Notes: generated by a model not told the origin, from the letters alone. A stretch of DNA of 64,000 nt from Desulfocurvus vexinensis DSM 17965 (GCF_000519125.1 NZ_JAEX01000005.1:64501-128500), one strand, 5' to 3'. Positions 17,368 through 28,349 are shown, numbered from the stretch's first letter. A program made the numbers and translations.

Positions 17368-18534
17368 ATGAAACGCATGGCAACCATCGTGGCGGCGGCG
17401 GTGCTGGCCCTGGCCCTGGGCGGCATGGCCCAGGCCCAGGACATCCGTATCGGCGTACTGTCCGACCTGTCCGGGGCGACCTCGGCTGTGGGCGTGCCCT
17501 ACGCCGAAGGCATCAAGGCCGCCGTGGCCTACATCAACGGCCAGGGCGGCATCGAGGGCAGGCCGCTGGTCATCTCGCAGGTGGACTACGCCTACAACGT
17601 GCAGCAGGCCCTGGCGGCCTACAAGCGTTTCAAGGCCGAGGGCATGGTCGCCCTGCAGGGCTGGGGCACCGCCGACACCGAGGCCCTGACCAAGTTCGTT
17701 TCCAAGGACGAAATGCCTACCTGGTCGGCGTCCTACTCCGCGCACCTGACCGACCCGGCCATCGCGCCCTACAACTTCTTCGTGTGCGCCGACTACTCCA
17801 CCCAGATGCGCGCGGCGCTCAAGTTCCTGCGCGACGGCTGGACCGAGGCCCGCGCGCCCAAGGTCGCCTTCATCTTCCCCGACCACCCCTACGGCCTGTC
17901 GCCCATCCAGGCGGGCAAGGACTACGCCGCCGAGCTGGGCTTCGAGATCGTCGGCCAGGAAAACGTGGACCTCAAGGCCATGGACGCCACCACCCAGCTG
18001 CTGGCCCTGCAGAAGCTGGAACCCGACTTCTGCTGGATCGGCGGCACCACCCCCTCCACCGCCGTGGTCCTCAAGGACGCCCGCAAGCTGGGCATGAAGA
18101 CGGTCTTTTTCGTCAACATCTGGGGCAACGACGAGAGCCTCATCGACCTGGCCGGGGAGGCCGCCGAGGGCGTGTACGGCCTGCAAGGGGCGGCGGCCTA
18201 CGGCGATGACGTGCCCGGCGCCGCGCTCATCCGCGAGCTGACGGGCGGCAAGCCGGTCATGACCCACTACCTGCGCGGCTTCGCCTCGACCCTGGTCATG
18301 GCCGAGGCCATGCGCCTGGCGGCCCGGGAGGGCAAGCTCGACGGGCCCGGCATCCGCGCCGCCGCCGAGACCATGCGCGACTACGACCCCATGGGCCTGA
18401 CCCCGCCGGTGAGCTATTTCCCGGGCGACCACCGGGCGACCATGGCCGCGATGATCTACCGCGTGGAGGGCGGGGCCCTGGTCAAGGTCGCCTCGCCCCA
18501 GCTGGAGCGCAAGGCCGAATGGCTGGGCAAGTAG
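17368..18534 (+). CDS. livK: Periplasmic substrate-binding protein of the Liv-type transporter
   Basis: A 388-residue protein with a clear Sec signal peptide (MKRMATIVAAAVLALALGGM, cleavage after AQA near residue 23). The mature part matches type I periplasmic Leu/Ile/Val-binding proteins: DIRIGVLSDLSGATSAVG, GIKAAVAYINGQGGIEGRPL and the later WIGGTTPSTAVVLKDARKLG. It captures the substrate outside the inner membrane for LivHM/LivGF. A GGGAGGA ribosome site precedes it. The 'liv' name describes the family; the neighbouring CoA ligases make another carboxylate or aromatic amino acid-derived acid equally possible. Confidence 0.92.
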   Translation: MKRMATIVAAAVLALALGGMAQAQDIRIGVLSDLSGATSAVGVPYAEGIKAAVAYINGQGGIEGRPLVISQVDYAYNVQQALAAYKRFKAEGMVALQGWGTADTEALTKFVSKDEMPTWSASYSAHLTDPAIAPYNFFVCADYSTQMRAALKFLRDGWTEARAPKVAFIFPDHPYGLSPIQAGKDYAAELGFEIVGQENVDLKAMDATTQLLALQKLEPDFCWIGGTTPSTAVVLKDARKLGMKTVFFVNIWGNDESLIDLAGEAAEGVYGLQGAAAYGDDVPGAALIRELTGGKPVMTHYLRGFASTLVMAEAMRLAAREGKLDGPGIRAAAETMRDYDPMGLTPPVSYFPGDHRATMAAMIYRVEGGALVKVASPQLERKAEWLGK

Positions 18535-18593
18535 CACGACACGACCCCGGGGGCGGCGGCCCCGCCCCCGGGGCGCAGCAGGCGGAGCAGTGC

Positions 18594-19391
<798 letters not shown>

Positions 19392-20057
19392 CACAGGGCG
19401 GGGGGCGGATCTTTTTCCGCGGGGCGGCGTCAGGGCGCCGAGGGGGTTGTGCGGCGTATGGGAATACGCCTCCGCCCCCCTGCGGCCCCCTTCCTTGCCG
19501 CGCGAAAAAATCTCCGCCCCCGGCCCTGCGCGTCGTGCGCGTCCTGGGGGAGGGGAGGGGAAGGGGAGTGCTTGGGGCGGTGCTGGTCCCTTTGGGCGGG
19601 TTTTCGCGGGGGAGGGGGATTGCGCGGGGCGGCGCTGGGGCCTTGGGGCGGGTGTTTGCGGGCGGGGCTGGGCGCAGAAGTGTTCGTGTCGGCGTGGAGT
19701 TTGCCGCTTTGCGGGGCCTGCGCGGGGCGGCGCGTGTGGGCCGGAGGGCAGCGGGCGTAGCAGGCCGCTATGACCTTTTTCCACGGGGCGGCGTCAGGGT
19801 GCCGAGGGGTTGTGCGGCGCAGGGAACACGCCTCCGCCCCCGGCCCTGCGCGTCGTGCGCGTCCTGGGAGAGGGGAAGGGAGCGCGCGGGGCGATGGTGG
19901 TCCTTTTGGGCGGGTGCGTGTGGGCGGGGCCTGCGCCTTGCCCGTGCCGTCGCGAATATCTTGGATTTTTTGGCGGCCCCGTGCTAGGGGCTGGTGGGGG
20001 CCCGCGCCGGGCGCGGGGCCGGGAACGGTGACGCACGCTATGCCTGGAGGAGGGCCC
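19392..20057. repeat. Noncoding gap with duplicated ~150-200 bp G-rich element
   Basis: No convincing gene is present. Copy 1 (about 19411-19604) and copy 2 (about 19774-19915) share the order CTTTTTCC, GGGGCGGCGTCAGGG, GGTTGTGCGGCG, ACGCCTCCGCCCC, CGGCCCTGCGCGTCGTGCGC, GTCCTGGG. Copy 1 has about 42 extra bases bounded by CTCCGCCCC direct repeats, which fits slippage or deletion in copy 2. A related ~35-bp unit containing TTTGGGCGGG or CTTGGGGCGGG occurs three times (near 19576, 19630 and 19893). The downstream ligase gene may share the operon only by read-through. Confidence 0.8.
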
Positions 20058-21329
20058 ATGACCTTGTTGTCCGAGCGGATGAACGGCCACTGGAGCGCGC
20101 TGGAGACCCTGGGCGCGCAGGAGCGCGTCGCCCATGTCTGGGGGCGGCTGGAGCGGCTGCTGGAAACGGCCTGGGAGCACAGCGCCGAGCTGCGCGAGCG
20201 CATGGACGGCGCGGGGCTGACCCTGTCGGACATCGGCGCGCTGGACGACTGGGCGCGCATTCCCGTGCTGCGCAAGAAGGACCTCGTGGCCCTGCAAAGC
20301 CGGGGGCCGCGCCTGGGCGGGCTGCTGGCCTGCGAGCTGGGCGATCTGGCGCGCATCTACCAGTCGCCCGGGCCCATCCTGGACCCCGAAGGCTCCGGCC
20401 CGGACTACTGGGGCTGGACCGAGGGCTTCCACGCCGCCGGATTCCGCCGCCGCGACGTGGTGCAGATGACCTTCTCCTACCACCTGACCCCGGCGGGGCT
20501 GATGCTCGAACAGCCCCTGCGCGCCATCGGCTGCGCCGTGATCCCCGCCGGGCCGGGCAACACCGACAAGCAGATCGAGCTGCTGACCACGCTGCCCGTC
20601 ACCGGGTTCGTGGGCATGGCCAGCTACCTGCGCGTCATTGCCGACAAGGCCGTGGCCCAGGGCCTCGACCTGCGGCGCGATTTCAAGCTCCAGGTGGCCT
20701 TCGTGGCCGCCGAGCGGCTGCCCGAGAGCCTGCGCCAGGGCCTGGAGGCCGATTTCGGGATGCTCGTGCGCCAGGGCTACGGCACGGCGGAACTGGGCTG
20801 CGTGGCCTACGAATGCCCGGCCCTGGGCGGGATGCACGTCGCCAGCCGCTGCCATGTGGAAATCTGCGACCCGCAGACCCACCAGCCCCTGCCCCCCGGC
20901 GAGGTCGGCGAGGTGGTGGTCACGCCGTTCACCGACGCCTACCCCCTGGTGCGCCTGGCCACGGGCGATCTGTCGCGGCTGGTGGCCGAGCCGTGCGCCT
21001 GCGGGCGCACCTCGCCCCGGCTGACGGGCATCCTGGGCCGCGTGGACGATACGGCCAAGGTCAAGGGCCAGTTCGTGTACCCGGCCCAGGTGGCCGGGGT
21101 GCTGGCGGGCTTCCCGGCGGTGGCCGCGTGGCAGGTGGTGGTCACCAACCCCGGCGGGCGCGACCGGCTGGCCCTGCGCCTGGACATGCGCGCCGAGGTG
21201 GACCGCGAGGCCCTGGTCCGGGCCTTCCAGGACGTCATCAAGCTGCGCCCGGAGCTGGAGATCGCCGGGCCCGGGCAGGCCATCGAACCCGGTGCGCCCC
21301 CCCTGGTGGACCGCCGGACTTTCGGGTAG
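20058..21329 (+). CDS. PaaK-like AMP-dependent ligase (phenylacetate-CoA ligase family)
   Basis: A 423-residue member of the phenylacetate-CoA ligase superfamily. It has VLRKKDLVALQ, FSYHLTPAGLMLEQPLRAIG, VRQGYGTAELGCVAYEC and RLATGDLSRLVAEPCACGRT, the last with the conserved Cys pair of PaaK-like enzymes. ATG 20058 follows a CCTGGAGGAGGGCCC ribosome site; ATG 20040 is an alternative. Such proteins activate aryl or keto-acid-derived carboxylates with CoA. It follows the liv genes after a 666-bp gap, so it is part of the same functional neighbourhood, perhaps for aromatic or branched-chain acid use. Confidence 0.88.
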   Translation: MTLLSERMNGHWSALETLGAQERVAHVWGRLERLLETAWEHSAELRERMDGAGLTLSDIGALDDWARIPVLRKKDLVALQSRGPRLGGLLACELGDLARIYQSPGPILDPEGSGPDYWGWTEGFHAAGFRRRDVVQMTFSYHLTPAGLMLEQPLRAIGCAVIPAGPGNTDKQIELLTTLPVTGFVGMASYLRVIADKAVAQGLDLRRDFKLQVAFVAAERLPESLRQGLEADFGMLVRQGYGTAELGCVAYECPALGGMHVASRCHVEICDPQTHQPLPPGEVGEVVVTPFTDAYPLVRLATGDLSRLVAEPCACGRTSPRLTGILGRVDDTAKVKGQFVYPAQVAGVLAGFPAVAAWQVVVTNPGGRDRLALRLDMRAEVDREALVRAFQDVIKLRPELEIAGPGQAIEPGAPPLVDRRTFG

Positions 21330-21338
21330 AAGGGCCCC

Positions 21339-21590
21339 ATGAGCGACGACACCCCCAAAGCCACCGGCCCTGCCCCTGCCCCCGACCCCATGACCCTGGC
21401 CGAGGCCCTGGACCTGCTGGGTGTGGACGCCCTGCCGGGGCTGGACGGTGCCTCGGGGCGGGAATTCCTGGAGAGCATGGCCCGCATGCGCCAGGACGAG
21501 GGCGAGGCCTGGATCCGCGACAACCGCGAAGACCTGGTGGCCCTGTGGGCGGCCATGCTCGCCGCCCCGCCCCTGGACGACCCGCAGTAG
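21339..21590 (+). CDS. Small acidic protein of unknown function
   Basis: An 83-residue protein starts at ATG 21339, 9 bp after the ligase stop. It has a Pro/Ala-rich N-terminus and a helical remainder (EFLESMARMRQDEGEAWIRD). It has no Cys and no signal peptide. The family is not recognised. It is followed by an intrinsic terminator, so it is the last gene of the ligase transcript. Coding is supported by tight spacing and composition only. Confidence 0.6.
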   Translation: MSDDTPKATGPAPAPDPMTLAEALDLLGVDALPGLDGASGREFLESMARMRQDEGEAWIRDNREDLVALWAAMLAAPPLDDPQ

Positions 21591-21608
21591 CCTTTCGGTG
21601 CGCCAACA

Positions 21609-21641
21609 CAAAGGGCGACCCCTTGCGGGGCCGCCCTTTGT
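21609..21641. terminator. Intrinsic terminator between convergent genes
   Basis: AAAGGGCG and CGCCCTTT arms with internal CCCC/GGGG pairing around TTGC, ending in a short T run. It serves the small plus-strand gene and the minus-strand HesB-like gene that ends at 21663. Confidence 0.8.
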
Positions 21642-21662
21642 TGCGTGCGCGAGGGGCGCGGC

Positions 21663-22004
21663 TCAGCCGCAGCCGCAGCCGCCCGAACCGGCGGAGCCGC
21701 ACGAGGACGCCGAGGAGCAGCCGCAGCCGCCGCCCAGTTGCAGGCTGGAGTCCACGGTGAAGCCGGTGTAGGTCACGTCCACCTTCACGGGCTTGGCCTC
21801 CTCCAGCAGCGCCTTGTTCATGACGAAGGTGATGCCGCCTTCGAAGTCGAAGCTCGCGTCGTCGTCACGTTTTTCGTCCAGCGCCAGGGAGAGGCGCGGG
21901 CCGGAGCACCCGCCCGGCGCCAGGAACACGCGCACGGCCTCGGGAGTTTTGTCCTTGAAATAGTTGACGAGTTCGGTGCGGGCCGCGTCGGTCAGTTCGA
22001 GCAT
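21663..22004 (-). CDS. HesB/IscA-like A-type iron-sulfur carrier, Cys form
   Basis: A 113-residue HesB-like protein starts at ATG 22004 after CAGGAGG. It reads MLELTDAARTELVNYFKDK, then LAPGGCSGPRLSLALDE, where Cys33 is the first cluster ligand of A-type carriers. The domain ends in DSSLQLGGGCGC followed by a Cys/Ser/Gly tail. The protein resembles the Sec-containing paralog immediately upstream on the same strand at almost every position, including residue 33. A-type carriers bind Fe or [2Fe-2S]/[4Fe-4S] and hand it on. It has its own promoter, and its transcript ends at the shared terminator. Confidence 0.92.
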   Translation of the reverse strand: MLELTDAARTELVNYFKDKTPEAVRVFLAPGGCSGPRLSLALDEKRDDDASFDFEGGITFVMNKALLEEAKPVKVDVTYTGFTVDSSLQLGGGCGCSSASSCGSAGSGGCGCG

Positions 22005-22047
22005 GGATGCCTCCTGGGTGGGAACCCGGGGTTGGTGTTGAGGCTTC

Positions 22048-22098
22048 AAACTAACCAGGGTTCGGCGATTGTCAATGCTATTGATAGGAATCATCGAT
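22048..22098 (-). promoter_or_regulatory. Promoter and upstream element of the Cys HesB-like gene
   Basis: On the minus strand, TTGACA (22075-22070) is 16 bp from TAGTTT (22053-22048). Just upstream of the -35 is GATGATTCCTATCAATAG. A closely similar GGATTATTTCTATCTATA lies at the same place before the Sec paralog, so both may share an upstream regulator or an AT-rich UP element. Confidence 0.65.
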
Positions 22099-22125
22099 TG
22101 GGCCGCCGGGCATAGGGCGGCAACG

Positions 22126-22150
22126 AAAAAGGCGGCCCCGGGGGGCCGCC
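22126..22150 (-). terminator. Intrinsic terminator after the Sec HesB-like gene
   Basis: On the minus strand GGCGGCCCC/GGGGCCGCC pairs with a two-base loop and is followed by TTTTT (complement of 22126-22130). It separates the two HesB-like genes into independent transcripts. Confidence 0.85.
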
Positions 22151-22178
22151 TTGATGGCTGGTGCTTGGCCGGGGGCGC

Positions 22179-22505
22179 CTAGCAGCTGCAACTGCCGCTG
22201 GAGCAGGAGCCCGAGGAGCCGCAGCCGCCGCCGCCCAGCTGCAGGCTGGAGTCCACGGTGAAGCCGGTGTAGGTCACATCGACCTTCACGGGCGCGGCGC
22301 TTTCCAGCAGCGACTTGTCGATGACGAAGGTGATGCCGCCGTCGAAGTCGAACACGGAGTCGGTTTCTTTTGGCTCATCCAGAGCCAATGACAGGCGCGG
22401 GCCAGCTCAGCCGCCCGGGGCGAGGTAGACCCGGATGGGGGAGATGCTCTTGTCGCTGAAATAGGACAGCAGCTCCTCGCGGGCCTTGTCGGTCAGTTCA
22501 AACAT
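22179..22505 (-). CDS. HesB/IscA-like selenoprotein (in-frame UGA read as selenocysteine at residue 33)
   Basis: Standard translation stops at a TGA (22409-22407), but read-through gives a 108-residue HesB-like protein that aligns along its whole length with the Cys paralog next door. Before the TGA: MFELTDKAREELLSYFSDK and VYLAPGG; after it: AGPRLSLALDE. The TGA takes the place of Cys33, the first cluster ligand. A GGAGG ribosome site precedes ATG 22505 and a terminator follows the true stop (TAG). HesB-like selenoproteins are a known family in deltaproteobacteria. The C-terminal tail is rich in Cys and Ser. A gene caller would miss the first third or call a pseudogene. Confidence 0.88.
22370..22388 (-). 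promoter_or_regulatory. Candidate bacterial SECIS hairpin downstream of the UGA
   Basis: TTGGCTC-TGGAT-GAGCCAA forms a 7-bp perfect stem starting 19 nt after the UGA, with a G in the second loop position about 27 nt after the UGA. This fits the loose bacterial SECIS pattern (short stem, early loop G, 16-37 nt distance). A shorter alternative, GCC-TGTCATT-GGC, starts 11 nt after the UGA with a GU in its loop. Confidence 0.6.
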
Positions 22506-22580
22506 GGGTCCTCCAGATGGATGGGCAGAGTGGTCGAGGCAGACCGGCGCAGGGCGGGGCCGTTGCCGGGCCAGTGGGCA

Positions 22581-22645
22581 GATGTAAGGGCCCGGGCCCG
22601 GGTTGTCAAGATATATAGATAGAAATAATCCTATTCGATAGATAT
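22581..22645 (-). promoter_or_regulatory. Promoter and upstream element of the Sec HesB-like gene
   Basis: On the minus strand, TTGACA (22609-22604) and TACATC (22586-22581) are 17 bp apart. Upstream is an unusually AT-rich ~35-bp stretch with ATATCTATCG and TCTATCTATATATC, related to the element before the Cys paralog. It contrasts sharply with the GC-rich neighbourhood. Confidence 0.65.
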
Positions 22646-22762
22646 ATCAAATAACACGGCTGCCCGGTTGCGGGCCCGTGTTGCAATGCCCGCAGAGATT
22701 CCGTATCGTCCAGGGATGTTGCACCCGGCGCCTTGCGCCGCATTCCACCAGGAGACACGCAT

Positions 22763-23296
22763 ATGAGCAAGACCAGGGTCGTGATGAACGCCACGGAGAT
22801 CGGGCGGACCATGGACCGCCTCGCCACCGAGATCATCGAGCGCCATGCGGACTGCGAGAACCTCGTGATCCTGGGCATCCAGCGGCGCGGGGTGGACCTC
22901 GCCCGGCGCCTCAAGGCCGCCCTGGACGCCAAGCTCGGGCGCGACATCCCCCTGGGCCTTCTGGACATCAACCTCTACCGCGACGACTGGACGACCCTGG
23001 ACGTGCAGCCCCAGATCAACAAGACCGAGATTTTCTTCGACATCGACGACACGCGCATCGTGCTGGTGGACGACGTGCTCTTCACCGGGCGCACCATCCG
23101 CGCGGCCCTGGAGGCGGTGCTCGACTTCGGGCGGCCCGAGCGCGTGGAGCTGCTCGTGCTGGTGGACCGGGGCCACCGCGAGCTGCCCATCCACGGCGAC
23201 TACGTGGGCGCGCGCGTGGAAACCCGGCGCGGCGAGCATGTGGACGTGTTCCTGGACGAGCGCGACGGGCGCGAGGAAGTGGTCCTCGTCGGCTAG
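22763..23296 (+). CDS. pyrR: PyrR bifunctional pyrimidine regulator / uracil phosphoribosyltransferase
   Basis: A 177-residue PyrR. The PRPP-binding loop is IVLVDDVLFTGRTIRAAL (about residues 95-112), with LVILGIQRRGVDLARRL and GLLDINLYRDDW. PyrR binds UMP-dependent RNA hairpins in pyr mRNAs in Gram-positives and has weak UPRTase activity. In deltaproteobacteria the RNA-binding role is less studied. ATG 22763 follows AGGAGA. The gene is followed at 49 bp by the M48 protease gene. No pyr genes are nearby, and I did not see a PyrR-type attenuator before it. Confidence 0.94.
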   Translation: MSKTRVVMNATEIGRTMDRLATEIIERHADCENLVILGIQRRGVDLARRLKAALDAKLGRDIPLGLLDINLYRDDWTTLDVQPQINKTEIFFDIDDTRIVLVDDVLFTGRTIRAALEAVLDFGRPERVELLVLVDRGHRELPIHGDYVGARVETRRGEHVDVFLDERDGREEVVLVG

Positions 23297-23345
23297 GCGC
23301 AGCGTTTCCCGCAGCCGGGCCCCGGGCCCGCGACCGGAAGGCACC

Positions 23346-24800
23346 ATGCCCCTGATGGCGGATTGTTCCCTGACGCGCCGGGCCCTGGCGGCGCTGCTGG
23401 CCCTGGCCGTGGGCCTGGGCTGCCTGCTGGCGCCTGCCCCGGCCCGGGCGGCCCTGTTCGGCTCCTTCAGCATCGAGGACGAGCGCGAGCTGGGCAAGAA
23501 GTACCACACCATGATCCGCGCCCACTACCCGGTGGTGGACGACCCCGAGATCGTGTCCTACGTGCGCTCCCTGGTGGAGCGCATCTACGAGCAGTTGCCG
23601 CCCCAGCCCTTTCCGCCCAACACCACGGTCATCCGCAACTCGGCCCTCAACGCCTTCGCCACGCCCGGCGGCTACGTCTACGTGTTCACCGGGCTGATCA
23701 CCGAGCTGGAGCACGAGTCCGAGCTGGCGGGCGTGCTGGCCCACGAGCTGGCCCACGTTTCCCAGCGCCATGTGGCCAAGCGCATCGAGCAGATGCAAAA
23801 CGTCCAGCTCGGCATGCTCGCCGGAATGCTGGCGGGCATGTTCCTGGGCACCGCCGGGGGCGGCTCGAACATGGGCGAGGCCAGCGAGGCGCTGATGATC
23901 GGCTCCATGGCCGCCGGGCCCACGGCCATGCTCAACTACAGCCGCATCGACGAGCGCGAGGCCGACCAGGTGGGCATGAACTTCCTGGTGGCCTCGGGTT
24001 TCCGCCCCGACGGCATGATCGGCTCCTTCGAGAAGATCCGCCGCAAGCAGTACCTGGCGGGCAGCTCCGTGCCGCAGTACCTGTCCACCCACCCCGACGT
24101 GGCCGAGCGCATCGGCTACCTGCAGGACCGCGTGAACCGCCTGGAGCCCGAGGTGCGCGACCGGCCCCAGCAGGACGCGCGCTTCACCCGCATCAAGACC
24201 CTGGTGCGCGCCCGCCACGCCGACCCCGAAGCCGCCCTGGGGGCCTTCGCCCAGGGCCAGGGCGACCCGGGCCTGTTGGCCATGGGCCGGGGCATCGTCC
24301 ACTCGCGGCGCAACCGCGTGGCCGAGGCGGCGGCGGCCTTCGACGAGGCCCTGGCCGTCTCCCCCGAAGACGCGCTGGTGCTGCGCGAGGCCGGGGCCTT
24401 CCACTACCGCAGCGGCGACGCGGCCAAGGCCGCCCGCTACCTGACCAAGGCCAGCATCCTGAACCCCCAGGACCTCATGGCCCTGTTCTACCTGGGCCGC
24501 CTGCAGGCCGACGCGGGCCAGACCGAGCGCGCCGTGGGTTACTTCCGGCGCATCCTGGAGGCCCTGCCCGAGGACTCCGAGGTCCACTTCCACCTTGGGC
24601 GGACCCTGGGCGGCGCGGGCGACCCCTTCTCCGGGCATCTGCACCTGGCCTATGCGGCCATCTACGGGCTGGACCGCAAGCAGGCCGAATTCAACCGCAA
24701 GAAGGCCCAGGCCCTGGCCAAGACCGACGCGCAGAAGAAGGAGCTCGAAAAGCTCGAAGAGGTCTACAAGTCGCGCGAAGAGTTCTGGAAGCGCGGCTGA
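23346..24800 (+). CDS. Periplasmic M48 metalloprotease with TPR repeats (BepA/YfgC-like)
   Basis: A 484-residue protein. A signal peptide spans residues 1 to about 34 (hydrophobic core, then PARA). The zinc site is HELAH (about residues 135-139) with the third ligand in DEREADQVG. The C-terminal third has TPR-like helices ([20 protein letters not shown] and [20 protein letters not shown]) and a final coiled, Lys-rich helix. This is the BepA layout, a chaperone/protease checking outer-membrane assembly. It is soluble and periplasmic. A macrodomain gene follows 8 bp later, so both may be cotranscribed. Confidence 0.92.
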   Translation: MPLMADCSLTRRALAALLALAVGLGCLLAPAPARAALFGSFSIEDERELGKKYHTMIRAHYPVVDDPEIVSYVRSLVERIYEQLPPQPFPPNTTVIRNSALNAFATPGGYVYVFTGLITELEHESELAGVLAHELAHVSQRHVAKRIEQMQNVQLGMLAGMLAGMFLGTAGGGSNMGEASEALMIGSMAAGPTAMLNYSRIDEREADQVGMNFLVASGFRPDGMIGSFEKIRRKQYLAGSSVPQYLSTHPDVAERIGYLQDRVNRLEPEVRDRPQQDARFTRIKTLVRARHADPEAALGAFAQGQGDPGLLAMGRGIVHSRRNRVAEAAAAFDEALAVSPEDALVLREAGAFHYRSGDAAKAARYLTKASILNPQDLMALFYLGRLQADAGQTERAVGYFRRILEALPEDSEVHFHLGRTLGGAGDPFSGHLHLAYAAIYGLDRKQAEFNRKKAQALAKTDAQKKELEKLEEVYKSREEFWKRG

Positions 24801-24808
24801 GGGCGGCC

Positions 24809-25375
24809 ATGGACACCGTGCTGACCGCGTGCGTTGGCCCCGGGGAGCTGGCCGTGTGCGTGGGCGATCTGGCGGCCTCGCCAGCCGGGGCCGTGGTCAA
24901 CGCCGCCAATGCGCAGCTGGCTGGCGGCGGCGGGGTGGACGGCGCCTTGCACCGCGCCGCCGGGCCCGGGCTGCTGCTGGCCGGGCGGGCCTGGGTCGCG
25001 GCCAACGGCCCGCTGCCCACGGGCGAGGCCATGGTCACCCCGGGGTTCGGGCTGCCTGCCGCGCGGGTCATCCACACCGTGGGGCCCGTGTGGCGCGGCG
25101 GCGGCCACGGCGAGGACGGCCTGCTGGCCCGGGCCTACCGCAACTGCCTGCTCGCGGCCCGGGCCTATGGCGTGGGCTGGGTGGATTTTCCCGCCGTGTC
25201 CTGCGGGGTGTACGGCTTTCCGGTGCCGCGCGCGGCGGCCATCGCCGTGGCCGAGCTGGAGCGCGGGCTGCGCGGGGGGCTGGTCAAGCGGGCGCGCATG
25301 GTTATATTCTCCCCCGGCGCCGCCGGGGCGTGGGCCCTGGCCGCCCGCGAGCACCTCGCCGGCCCCGGGCGCTAG
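24809..25375 (+). CDS. Macrodomain (ADP-ribose-binding) protein
   Basis: A 188-residue single macrodomain. It shows [20 protein letters not shown] (ADP-ribose loop with the conserved Asn), [20 protein letters not shown] and [17 protein letters not shown]. Such proteins bind or hydrolyse ADP-ribose or O-acetyl-ADP-ribose, and some deacylate. ATG 24809 follows GAGGGCGG, and the stop of the protease is 8 bp before, so it is the second gene of that pair. The C-terminus is divergent. The substrate in this organism is unknown. Confidence 0.92.
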   Translation: MDTVLTACVGPGELAVCVGDLAASPAGAVVNAANAQLAGGGGVDGALHRAAGPGLLLAGRAWVAANGPLPTGEAMVTPGFGLPAARVIHTVGPVWRGGGHGEDGLLARAYRNCLLAARAYGVGWVDFPAVSCGVYGFPVPRAAAIAVAELERGLRGGLVKRARMVIFSPGAAGAWALAAREHLAGPGR

Positions 25376-25417
25376 GGCGCACCGGGCCGTTTTTCCCCAA
25401 CCCCCACGAGGAGTTCC

Positions 25418-25957
25418 ATGGAACTGCGCGGAACCACCATCCTGGCCGTGAAGGACGACCACGGCGTGGCCATGGCCGGCGACGGCCAGGTCACCTTCGG
25501 CCAGAACATCGCCCTCAAGCACACGGCGCGCAAGGTGCGCCGCCTGTACAAGGACCGCATCCTGGCCGGGTTCGCCGGGGCCACCGCCGACGCCTTCACC
25601 CTCTTCGAGCGCTTCGAGGCCAAGCTGGAGCAGTTCGGCGGCAATATCACCCGCGCCAGCGTGGAGCTGGCCAAGGAGTGGCGCATGGACAAGTACCTGC
25701 GCCGCCTGGAGGCCATGCTCGTGGTGGCCGACGCGCAGACCGTGCTGATCCTCTCGGGCACGGGCGACGTCATCGAGCCCGACGACGGGCTGGTGGGCAT
25801 CGGCTCGGGCGGGCCCTTCGCTCTGGCTGCGGCCCGTGCCCTGCGCCGCGAGACGGCCCTGTCCGCCGAGGAGGTGGCCCGCAAGGCCATGGCCATCGCC
25901 GCCGAGATGTGCGTCTACACCAACGAGCACGTCACCCTGGAAAAAATCGAGAAATAA
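25418..25957 (+). CDS. hslV: ATP-dependent protease peptidase subunit HslV
   Basis: A 179-residue HslV (ClpQ). The N-terminus is [20 protein letters not shown], and removal of the first five residues would expose Thr6 as the catalytic nucleophile. [24 protein letters not shown] and [14 protein letters not shown] are family patterns. HslV dodecamers form the proteolytic core with the HslU ATPase in the cytoplasm. The gene sits 59 bp before hslU with an ACGAGGAG ribosome site. Most homologs have a 1- to 5-residue propeptide, so this start is normal. Confidence 0.96.
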   Translation: MELRGTTILAVKDDHGVAMAGDGQVTFGQNIALKHTARKVRRLYKDRILAGFAGATADAFTLFERFEAKLEQFGGNITRASVELAKEWRMDKYLRRLEAMLVVADAQTVLILSGTGDVIEPDDGLVGIGSGGPFALAAARALRRETALSAEEVARKAMAIAAEMCVYTNEHVTLEKIEK

Positions 25958-26016
25958 GCAGGCCGCCCGGTGCGGCCCGCCCCAGGGCCGCCGCGCCGCG
26001 CCGCCGGGAGCCCCCC

Positions 26017-27387
<1,371 letters not shown>

Positions 27388-27455
27388 CGTTGGACGGCCC
27401 GGGAAGGGAATTTTTGCAACAGACAACCAACCCGGCAGCGCCAAGGGAGCCCGCC

Positions 27456-28349
27456 GTGAAAGATCTGAGACGCGAAAGCAAGGTCGCCAAGCTGCTTCTG
27501 GAGTCTTTGCCGTACCTGCGCGAGTTCTACGGGGAGACCATCGTCATCAAGTACGGCGGCCACGCCATGAAGGACGAGGAGCTGAAGAACGCCTTCGCCA
27601 AGTGCGTGATCCTGTTGCGCTACATCGGCGTGAACCCGGTCATCGTCCACGGCGGCGGGCCGCAGATCGGGCAGATGCTGGAAAAGCTGGGCATCCGCTG
27701 CACCTTCCGCGAGGGCTTGCGCGTCACCGACGAGGCGACCATGGACGTGGTGGAAATGGTCCTGGCGGGCACGGTGAACAAGCAGATCGTGAACCTGGTC
27801 AACCAGAACGGCGGGCGGGCCGTGGGCCTGTCCGGCAAGGACGGGCGGACCATCCGCTGCCGCAGGCTGGAGATCGCCGTGACCCCCGAGGACCCGGCCA
27901 TGGCCCCGGAGATCATCGACATCGGGCAGGTGGGCGAGGTGGTGGAGATCAACCCGGCGCTGATCCGCACCCTGGAGCGCGAGGGCTTCATCCCGGTCAT
28001 CGCGCCCGTGGGCGTGGACGACGAGGGGCGCACCTACAACATCAACGCCGACTCCGTGGCCGCCGCCGTGGCCGGGGCCCTGGGCGCGCGCAGGCTGATC
28101 CTGCTCACCGACGTGGCCGGGGTGCTGGACAAATCCGGCGAGCTGATCTCGACCATGAGCGCCCGCGAGGCCGTGCGGGCCATCGAGGACGGCACGGCCC
28201 AGGGCGGCATGATCCCCAAGCTCAAATGCTGCCTGGAGGCCGTGGACGCGGGCGTGGAAAAGGCCCAGATCATCGACGGGCGCATCGAGAACTCGCTGAT
28301 CCTGGAGCTGTTCACCCGCGAAGGCATCGGCACCCAGATCGTGCGCTAG
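27456..28349 (+). CDS. argB: N-acetylglutamate kinase ArgB
   Basis: A 297-residue enzyme that phosphorylates N-acetylglutamate, the second step of arginine synthesis. It has [20 protein letters not shown], the glycine-rich [14 protein letters not shown] and [15 protein letters not shown], with [16 protein letters not shown] near the ATP site. GTG 27456 follows AAGGGAG; ATG 27390 is an alternative but adds 22 residues unlike the family. A strong terminator lies ~32 bp after the stop. It probably belongs to the hslVU transcript. Confidence 0.95.
   Translation: MKDLRRESKVAKLLLESLPYLREFYGETIVIKYGGHAMKDEELKNAFAKCVILLRYIGVNPVIVHGGGPQIGQMLEKLGIRCTFREGLRVTDEATMDVVEMVLAGTVNKQIVNLVNQNGGRAVGLSGKDGRTIRCRRLEIAVTPEDPAMAPEIIDIGQVGEVVEINPALIRTLEREGFIPVIAPVGVDDEGRTYNINADSVAAAVAGALGARRLILLTDVAGVLDKSGELISTMSAREAVRAIEDGTAQGGMIPKLKCCLEAVDAGVEKAQIIDGRIENSLILELFTREGIGTQIVR

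Noticed and set aside
22407-22409. The TGA as a plain stop making the downstream part a pseudogene
   Set aside because: The TGA replaces the conserved Cys exactly, both sides align with the paralog, and the promoter, ribosome site and terminator all fit one gene.
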